From Rhynchopus euleeides (Eukaryota > Euglenozoa > Diplonemea > Diplonemida > Diplonemidae), in the NCBI GenBank assembly GCA_963210315.1, contig OY723269.1:1860001-1924000 (forward strand): a stretch of 64,000 bases of DNA, written 5' to 3'. The position numbers and the translations under genes are program-made. Below the pieces are notes generated by a model that saw only the letters and a list, made by a program, of their open reading frames with translations, was not told where the DNA came from and did not search any database. How positions within the stretch are numbered: position 1 is the stretch's first letter; the number at the start of each line of letters is the position of its first letter. Shown here piece after piece: positions 56,785-64,000 of this stretch.

Positions 56785-57948
56785 ATGAAGCTGGCAACAC
56801 TGCTTGTCCTAGTTGTGATGGCAGGGACGTGCGACGGGTTTCTTTGGGGCAAGGGCAAGTCGTCTTGGGGCAAGTCGAAGTCGAAGTCGAAGTCGCATGG
56901 CGGCATCTGGGGTAAGTCGAAGTCGCATGGCGGCATCTGGGGTAAGTCGAAGTCGCATGGCGGCATCTGGGGTAAGTCGAAGTCGCCTGGCGGCATCTGG
57001 GATAAGTACGGGAAGGCTATCTTCGGCGGCCGCGGCGGCAGCCCGCCCACCACAGGCCCCCTGACACCCTGTGGGGAGGGGATCGTGGTGGAGGCGATTA
57101 AGGAGTACAAGCCTGTGGTGGAGTCGATTGTGGAGGTGCTCGAGGAGGAGGAGGCCGCCTTCCGCCCGCTGCTGGTGCGCATGGCGTGGCACTCGATGGC
57201 GCAGTACAACCCTGCGCTGAAGCCGATTGGCGGTGGTGCGGGTGGGTGCCTGCGGCCCGGCGGTCCCGAACACAACCTGGGGGAGAACAAGGGGCTGGAC
57301 GTGGCGGCGGAAAAGCTCGAGAAGGTGAAGAAGGCGCACCCCTTCGTGACGTACGCAGACCTGTACCAGCTGGCGGGGAACACGGCCCTCGAGTACATGG
57401 GGAGCCCGTCGCTGCACTTCAAGCCCGGGCGGCGCGACTACGAGGCGTCGGAGCTGGCGGGGCAGTGCGTCGCAGACAACACCCGGATGCCCACAAAGCG
57501 CATCAACGAGGACTGGTTCCCCCACCGGGACACGCTGAAGTACCTGTTTGAGAAGTTTGGGGAGCTGGGGATCTCGCTGGACACCGACAAGGACGCGTTG
57601 TACAAGATCGTCAGCCTCCTCGGAGCCCACAACATGGGGGGGATGCACAAGGAAATCAGCGGGAACGAGGGGCAGTGGACGGCGGACAACCACGTGTTCG
57701 GGAACGAGTACTTTTACAACCTTGAGCGGGGGGCCTGGGGGCCGTACACGGCCCGGATGTGGGGGACTGACCTGCAGTACAAGGGAGGCCCCGGTCTGCG
57801 CTTCGTGATGCTGCCGATCGACATGGTGCTGCGGCACGACAGGCGCCTGCGCAAGATTGTGCGCGAGTTCATGAACGACAAGGCCCTGTTTGCGAAGCAC
57901 TTCCGGGTGGCGTGGCAGCAGATCCAGGACAACTGCTACGACCACTGA
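56785..57948 (+). CDS. class I peroxidase with basic repeats, copy 18 (387 aa)
   Basis: Four repeats at 56884-57003 (three His, one Pro). Followed by a long spacer. Confidence 0.93.
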   Translation: MKLATLLVLVVMAGTCDGFLWGKGKSSWGKSKSKSKSHGGIWGKSKSHGGIWGKSKSHGGIWGKSKSPGGIWDKYGKAIFGGRGGSPPTTGPLTPCGEGIVVEAIKEYKPVVESIVEVLEEEEAAFRPLLVRMAWHSMAQYNPALKPIGGGAGGCLRPGGPEHNLGENKGLDVAAEKLEKVKKAHPFVTYADLYQLAGNTALEYMGSPSLHFKPGRRDYEASELAGQCVADNTRMPTKRINEDWFPHRDTLKYLFEKFGELGISLDTDKDALYKIVSLLGAHNMGGMHKEISGNEGQWTADNHVFGNEYFYNLERGAWGPYTARMWGTDLQYKGGPGLRFVMLPIDMVLRHDRRLRKIVREFMNDKALFAKHFRVAWQQIQDNCYDH

Positions 57949-60094
57949 TCGTCTGCCCCTCCCGATCTCATGTGCGGCCCCGCCCGCCCGCCCGCCCGCC
58001 CGCGCACGCAGCGTGTTCCTCAATTGCTGCGACGGCGTCCCCGACCATTCAACAACAAACACCATCCTCCATGCGCGCGCGCCCATCGGCCATGCGCTAT
58101 CCGCCAGCATGCCACAGACACAGACACAACGCCCCTCCTATGGGGTGCACACCGTGCCGTGTGTTTTGGGTTGGCGAAAAAGTTTTGTATTTTTTTTTTC
58201 ATCCGCCCGCCTGCCTTCTCTGCCCCTCCTCTCGTGCCGTGTCCTCAACCTGCAGCCGAAACGCAGCGAGTTGATGAGCGCGCATGGATATGGGATATGG
58301 GTATGGGGTGGGGGTGGGGGTGCGTGGCGGCCCCCCCTCTTTGTGCCCTTTTCTTTTCTGAGGCCTGGGGATGGGCATGACGGGGCCCAGCTGGGTGCAC
58401 TGGGGGCACACGCGCGCGCTCCGCCCGTGTCCAGTAAGACGGGCACTCTCGGTGTGTGGCGCCTGTGATCCCCTGCACTTGGCACGTGGCCCCGTAGCCA
58501 CGCGGGATCGTGGTGGAGTGGAAATAGTCATCTTGTAACTCTTGTTTCCTGCTGCTGCGCTCTGGCAGAGCCCAGCAGCATGCTGATGTGATTCTGCGCC
58601 TTTCCTTCTTCTTCTTGTGCATTGCATTCCTTCGCGAGAACATGCCATGCGGTGGATGTTTGCACGCGACACGAATTCAGCGATGGCCTCACACAACTGA
58701 AGAAGGAAAGCGTGAAACCTGAAAACGGAAAAGTGAAAAGTGAAAACTGAAACACGGAAACACGGAAAATCAATCTCATATTCGCACCAGACGCTTGCAA
58801 ATATTGAACACAGCTCTCGGTGGAGCGGAACGCCAAATAACCCAACACACACTGCGGTTCATGGGCGTGCGCTGCACCCTTTTACCTTTTACCTTTCACG
58901 TTTTATCGTTTCTTCGTTTCTTCTCCCCACATCATTTTTTTCTGGACCTCGTGGTGATTTTGTCACCGCTGCCAAGTGTGACGTCAGCCGCGCTCTGCAG
59001 TGCAGGTTCCGTGCCCCCTCACCCCTCCCCTGCTCTCTGCTGTTGCGGCTGTACGCGAGTTCGCTGGTGCCGGTACCGATGTGCCTGCCGCCTGACACTG
59101 CCCCCGCGGTATCAGACGGCTTCCACACGGCACGGGCACGGGTGTGCCCGCGGCGGCGCAGCCAAACGGCATGGATATGGATGCGGGGTGGTGCGTGTGG
59201 AGGTAGCACCAGACTTCGCTCGGTGCGACCTACACTAAACAGAAAGGCGAACGTGTGTGTGTGTGTGTGGAAGGGGAAGCACTGGTTTTCCAGATTTTCT
59301 TCTTTGGCTTTTTGGTGGTTGCTGCTACTGCCGTTCGCTGATTTTTTTGTGGGCCCCACGAATCTCAGCCACGGCTGGCGACCCGGTCTTCGCAGAGGGG
59401 AGGCGTTCAGGTGTGATAGACGGAAAAGGGCGCTGCTGCCCCACCTGCGGGCTGTGCTGGTCGGGACGGACGGATTACTCGTCAACGTCGACCGCTGATC
59501 CCACACGGCTGTGTGTTGCTGCGCTCGCTGACCCTTGACTGATCTCTCGGGGTGGTGATCTGCAGACGCTGTGTGTGGGTTCTGTGTGCATCCCCGTGGC
59601 TGCTGGGCAGTCGCAGTGCCGCCTTCCAACAAAACCCTGTGCGCTACGCCCGCCACGGGCAAGCGTCGTTCCCGGAGGAACTTCACCAATTCAATATTTT
59701 GCTGGGCGGCTTGCTGCCGACAGCACACAATCCCGTTATTTTTCCACTCTCCACTCTCCACTCTCAATTCCACACGCCCTTATTGTTACTTGCTGACGCG
59801 CTTTTGGAAAGCCTCGCTTTCCAGTTTATCCTCTTCCCCCTTCATCGGGACGAGCTACGGCCCTGTGAGCTACGAGCCGGAGATGCAGATGCAAATGCAA
59901 ACAAGCGAACCGAACCAAACCCGAAGTCCTGCCTCCCCACCCCCGTCCCCCCCAACATCTCTGGGCAGTTGGTCCATCCCCCCCATATGAATTGCTTTGC
60001 TGTGCAGTTTTCAGCGATGACGTGCATCCACACCACACCACGCCCCCCGCCGCAGGTTTTACCCTTTTTTACTTTCACACTCCCAGGCCGCACC
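57949..60094. other. spacer 18 (2146 bp), long form, no gene seen
   Basis: Carries the 12-bp CCCG expansion; otherwise as reference. Confidence 0.7.
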
Positions 60095-61228
60095 ATGAAG
60101 CTGGCAACACTGCTTGTCCTAGTTGTGATGGCAGGGACGTGCGACGGGTTTCTTTGGGGCAAGGGCAAGTCGTCTTGGGGCAAGTCGAAGTCGAAGTCGA
60201 AGTCGCATGGCGGCATCTGGGGTAAGTCGAAGTCGCATGGCGGCATCTGGGGTAAGTCGAAGTCGCCTGGCGGCATCTGGGATAAGTACGGGAAGGCTAT
60301 CTTCGGCGGCCGCGGCGGCAGCCCGCCCACCACAGGCCCCCTGACACCCTGTGGGGAGGGGATCGTGGTGGAGGCGATTAAGGAGTACAAGCCTGTGGTG
60401 GAGTCGATTGTGGAGGTGCTCGAGGAGGAGGAGGCCGCCTTCCGCCCGCTGCTGGTGCGCATGGCGTGGCACTCGATGGCGCAGTACAACCCTGCGCTGA
60501 AGCCGATTGGCGGTGGTGCGGGTGGGTGCCTGCGGCCCGGCGGTCCCGAACACAACCTGGGGGAGAACAAGGGGCTGGACGTGGCGGCGGAAAAGCTCGA
60601 GAAGGTGAAGAAGGCGCACCCCTTCGTGACGTACGCAGACCTGTACCAGCTGGCGGGGAACACGGCCCTCGAGTACATGGGGAGCCCGTCGCTGCACTTC
60701 AAGCCCGGGCGGCGCGACTACGAGGCGTCGGAGCTGGCGGGGCAGTGCGTCGCAGACAACACCCGGATGCCCACAAAGCGCATCAACGAGGACTGGTTCC
60801 CCCACCGGGACACGCTGAAGTACCTGTTTGAGAAGTTTGGGGAGCTGGGGATCTCGCTGGACACCGACAAGGACGCGTTGTACAAGATCGTCAGCCTCCT
60901 CGGAGCCCACAACATGGGGGGGATGCACAAGGAAATCAGCGGGAACGAGGGGCAGTGGACGGCGGACAACCACGTGTTCGGGAACGAGTACTTTTACAAC
61001 CTTGAGCGGGGGGCCTGGGGGCCGTACACGGCCCGGATGTGGGGGACTGACCTGCAGTACAAGGGAGGCCCCGGTCTGCGCTTCGTGATGCTGCCGATCG
61101 ACATGGTGCTGCGGCACGACAGGCGCCTGCGCAAGATTGTGCGCGAGTTCATGAACGACAAGGCCCTGTTTGCGAAGCACTTCCGGGTGGCGTGGCAGCA
61201 GATCCAGGACAACTGCTACGACCACTGA
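60095..61228 (+). CDS. class I peroxidase with basic repeats, copy 19 (377 aa)
   Basis: Three repeats at 60194-60283 (two His, one Pro), one fewer than the basic form. The rest is unchanged. Confidence 0.93.
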   Translation: MKLATLLVLVVMAGTCDGFLWGKGKSSWGKSKSKSKSHGGIWGKSKSHGGIWGKSKSPGGIWDKYGKAIFGGRGGSPPTTGPLTPCGEGIVVEAIKEYKPVVESIVEVLEEEEAAFRPLLVRMAWHSMAQYNPALKPIGGGAGGCLRPGGPEHNLGENKGLDVAAEKLEKVKKAHPFVTYADLYQLAGNTALEYMGSPSLHFKPGRRDYEASELAGQCVADNTRMPTKRINEDWFPHRDTLKYLFEKFGELGISLDTDKDALYKIVSLLGAHNMGGMHKEISGNEGQWTADNHVFGNEYFYNLERGAWGPYTARMWGTDLQYKGGPGLRFVMLPIDMVLRHDRRLRKIVREFMNDKALFAKHFRVAWQQIQDNCYDH

Positions 61229-63374
61229 TCGTCTGCCCCTCCCGATCTCATGTGCGGCCCCGCCCGCCCGCCCGCCCGCCCGCGCACGCAGCGTGTTCCT
61301 CAATTGCTGCGACGGCGTCCCCGACCATTCAACAACAAACACCATCCTCCATGCGCGCGCGCCCATCGGCCATGCGCTATCCGCCAGCATGCCACAGACA
61401 CAGACACAACGCCCCTCCTATGGGGTGCACACCGTGCCGTGTGTTTTGGGTTGGCGAAAAAGTTTTGTATTTTTTTTTTCATCCGCCCGCCTGCCTTCTC
61501 TGCCCCTCCTCTCGTGCCGTGTCCTCAACCTGCAGCCGAAACGCAGCGAGTTGATGAGCGCGCATGGATATGGGATATGGGTATGGGGTGGGGGTGGGGG
61601 TGCGTGGCGGCCCCCCCTCTTTGTGCCCTTTTCTTTTCTGAGGCCTGGGGATGGGCATGACGGGGCCCAGCTGGGTGCACTGGGGGCACACGCGCGCGCT
61701 CCGCCCGTGTCCAGTAAGACGGGCACTCTCGGTGTGTGGCGCCTGTGATCCCCTGCACTTGGCACGTGGCCCCGTAGCCACGCGGGATCGTGGTGGAGTG
61801 GAAATAGTCATCTTGTAACTCTTGTTTCCTGCTGCTGCGCTCTGGCAGAGCCCAGCAGCATGCTGATGTGATTCTGCGCCTTTCCTTCTTCTTCTTGTGC
61901 ATTGCATTCCTTCGCGAGAACATGCCATGCGGTGGATGTTTGCACGCGACACGAATTCAGCGATGGCCTCACACAACTGAAGAAGGAAAGCGTGAAACCT
62001 GAAAACGGAAAAGTGAAAAGTGAAAACTGAAACACGGAAACACGGAAAATCAATCTCATATTCGCACCAGACGCTTGCAAATATTGAACACAGCTCTCGG
62101 TGGAGCGGAACGCCAAATAACCCAACACACACTGCGGTTCATGGGCGTGCGCTGCACCCTTTTACCTTTTACCTTTCACGTTTTATCGTTTCTTCGTTTC
62201 TTCTCCCCACATCATTTTTTTCTGGACCTCGTGGTGATTTTGTCACCGCTGCCAAGTGTGACGTCAGCCGCGCTCTGCAGTGCAGGTTCCGTGCCCCCTC
62301 ACCCCTCCCCTGCTCTCTGCTGTTGCGGCTGTACGCGAGTTCGCTGGTGCCGGTACCGATGTGCCTGCCGCCTGACACTGCCCCCGCGGTATCAGACGGC
62401 TTCCACACGGCACGGGCACGGGTGTGCCCGCGGCGGCGCAGCCAAACGGCATGGATATGGATGCGGGGTGGTGCGTGTGGAGGTAGCACCAGACTTCGCT
62501 CGGTGCGACCTACACTAAACAGAAAGGCGAACGTGTGTGTGTGTGTGTGGAAGGGGAAGCACTGGTTTTCCAGATTTTCTTCTTTGGCTTTTTGGTGGTT
62601 GCTGCTACTGCCGTTCGCTGATTTTTTTGTGGGCCCCACGAATCTCAGCCACGGCTGGCGACCCGGTCTTCGCAGAGGGGAGGCGTTCAGGTGTGATAGA
62701 CGGAAAAGGGCGCTGCTGCCCCACCTGCGGGCTGTGCTGGTCGGGACGGACGGATTACTCGTCAACGTCGACCGCTGATCCCACACGGCTGTGTGTTGCT
62801 GCGCTCGCTGACCCTTGACTGATCTCTCGGGGTGGTGATCTGCAGACGCTGTGTGTGGGTTCTGTGTGCATCCCCGTGGCTGCTGGGCAGTCGCAGTGCC
62901 GCCTTCCAACAAAACCCTGTGCGCTACGCCCGCCACGGGCAAGCGTCGTTCCCGGAGGAACTTCACCAATTCAATATTTTGCTGGGCGGCTTGCTGCCGA
63001 CAGCACACAATCCCGTTATTTTTCCACTCTCCACTCTCCACTCTCAATTCCACACGCCCTTATTGTTACTTGCTGACGCGCTTTTGGAAAGCCTCGCTTT
63101 CCAGTTTATCCTCTTCCCCCTTCATCGGGACGAGCTACGGCCCTGTGAGCTACGAGCCGGAGATGCAGATGCAAATGCAAACAAGCGAACCGAACCAAAC
63201 CCGAAGTCCTGCCTCCCCACCCCCGTCCCCCCCAACATCTCTGGGCAGTTGGTCCATCCCCCCCATATGAATTGCTTTGCTGTGCAGTTTTCAGCGATGA
63301 CGTGCATCCACACCACACCACGCCCCCCGCCGCAGGTTTTACCCTTTTTTACTTTCACACTCCCAGGCCGCACC
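61229..63374. other. spacer 19 (2146 bp), long form, no gene seen
   Basis: Carries the 12-bp CCCG expansion; otherwise as reference. Confidence 0.7.
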
Positions 63375-64000
63375 ATGAAGCTGGCAACACTGCTTGTCCT
63401 AGTTGTGATGGCAGGGACGTGCGACGGGTTTCTTTGGGGCAAGGGCAAGTCGTCTTGGGGCAAGTCGAAGTCGAAGTCGAAGTCGCATGGCGGCATCTGG
63501 GGTAAGTCGAAGTCGCATGGCGGCATCTGGGGTAAGTCGAAGTCGCATGGCGGCATCTGGGGTAAGTCGAAGTCGCCTGGCGGCATCTGGGGTAAGTCGA
63601 AGTCGCCTGGCGGCATCTGGGATAAGTACGGGAAGGCTATCTTCGGCGGCCGCGGCGGCAGCCCGCCCACCACAGGCCCCCTGACACCCTGTGGGGAGGG
63701 GATCGTGGTGGAGGCGATTAAGGAGTACAAGCCTGTGGTGGAGTCGATTGTGGAGGTGCTCGAGGAGGAGGAGGCCGCCTTCCGCCCGCTGCTGGTGCGC
63801 ATGGCGTGGCACTCGATGGCGCAGTACAACCCTGCGCTGAAGCCGATTGGCGGTGGTGCGGGTGGGTGCCTGCGGCCCGGCGGTCCCGAACACAACCTGG
63901 GGGAGAACAAGGGGCTGGACGTGGCGGCGGAAAAGCTCGAGAAGGTGAAGAAGGCGCACCCCTTCGTGACGTACGCAGACCTGTACCAGCTGGCGGGGAA
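63375..64000 (+). CDS. class I peroxidase with basic repeats, copy 20 (partial, 3' end beyond the window)
   Basis: The first 208 codons are present: the signal peptide, five repeats at 63474-63623 and the distal half of the peroxidase domain with its Arg, Trp and His. The repeats are three His-type then two Pro-type, the only copy with a duplicated Pro repeat. The proximal His and the C-terminus lie outside the window. Confidence 0.92.
   Translation, partial: MKLATLLVLVVMAGTCDGFLWGKGKSSWGKSKSKSKSHGGIWGKSKSHGGIWGKSKSHGGIWGKSKSPGGIWGKSKSPGGIWDKYGKAIFGGRGGSPPTTGPLTPCGEGIVVEAIKEYKPVVESIVEVLEEEEAAFRPLLVRMAWHSMAQYNPALKPIGGGAGGCLRPGGPEHNLGENKGLDVAAEKLEKVKKAHPFVTYADLYQLAG

Larger units (their letters stand above)
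891..64000 (+). repeat. tandem array of 20 peroxidase gene units (about 3.3 kb each)
   Basis: Head-to-tail units start at 891, 4189, 7517, 10845, 14173, 17559, 20860, 23747, 27045, 30343, 33641, 36894, 40204, 43514, 46800, 50110, 53420, 56718, 60028 and 63308 (truncated). Unit lengths are 3253 to 3386 bp, apart from the gap-shortened unit at 20860. Differences come from 30-bp repeats in the gene, a 12-bp expansion in the spacer and a few 1-2 bp indels. Unit starts are set where copy 1 stops matching the sequence upstream of the other copies, so the phase is arbitrary within a CCACA-type simple repeat. All units have the same orientation. The right end of the array is not seen. Confidence 0.97.

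Overview
The window is eukaryotic nuclear DNA, most likely from a GC-rich protist. It is almost entirely one head-to-tail tandem array on the + strand. After about 890 bp of single-copy flank, a unit of about 3.3 kb repeats 20 times (19 complete, the last cut by the window end), and the array probably continues past 64000. Each unit has one intronless-looking gene of 372-417 codons and a spacer of about 2.13 kb with no convincing second gene. There are no Shine-Dalgarno sites, operons or bacterial genes. Each start codon is preceded by a pyrimidine-rich tract ending in CAG, 8 nt before the ATG, which looks like a 3' splice or trans-splice acceptor. Intronless tandem genes with acceptors fit groups that trans-splice (euglenozoans, dinoflagellates), but no spliced-leader gene is visible. 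A complex-plastid alga is also possible, because the presequence looks like a bipartite plastid-targeting leader. The lineage is unresolved.

The gene encodes a class I (ascorbate peroxidase / cytochrome c peroxidase type) haem peroxidase. It has a hydrophobic signal peptide, a basic region built from 10-residue repeats (KSKSHGGIWG), and a peroxidase domain with the distal Arg/Trp/His, the proximal His, the proximal Trp and its Asp partner. The position equivalent to the ascorbate-binding Arg172 of plant APX is Ile, and the Lys30 position appears to be Ala, so the reductant is probably not ascorbate bound in the classical way.

Copies are nearly identical, synonymous sites included, which points to recent amplification or continuing homogenisation. 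They differ mainly in the number of 30-bp minisatellite repeats (3, 4, 5 or 7). All length changes inside the gene are multiples of three, while the spacers also carry 1-bp, 2-bp and 12-bp changes. Rare variants are: copy 6 with an acidic residue in its signal peptide, copy 11 lacking 15 codons overall, copy 13 with Arg-to-His at residue 356, copy 14 with an extra Lys-Ser pair, and copy 20 with a duplicated Pro-type repeat. A 200-N placeholder at 22335-22534 hides about 611 bp of spacer. The spacers hold a G-quadruplex motif, a short GT repeat, small hairpins and purine/pyrimidine tracts. The array's left edge lies within a CCACA-type simple repeat near position 891, so copy 1 lacks the upstream spacer that every other copy has.
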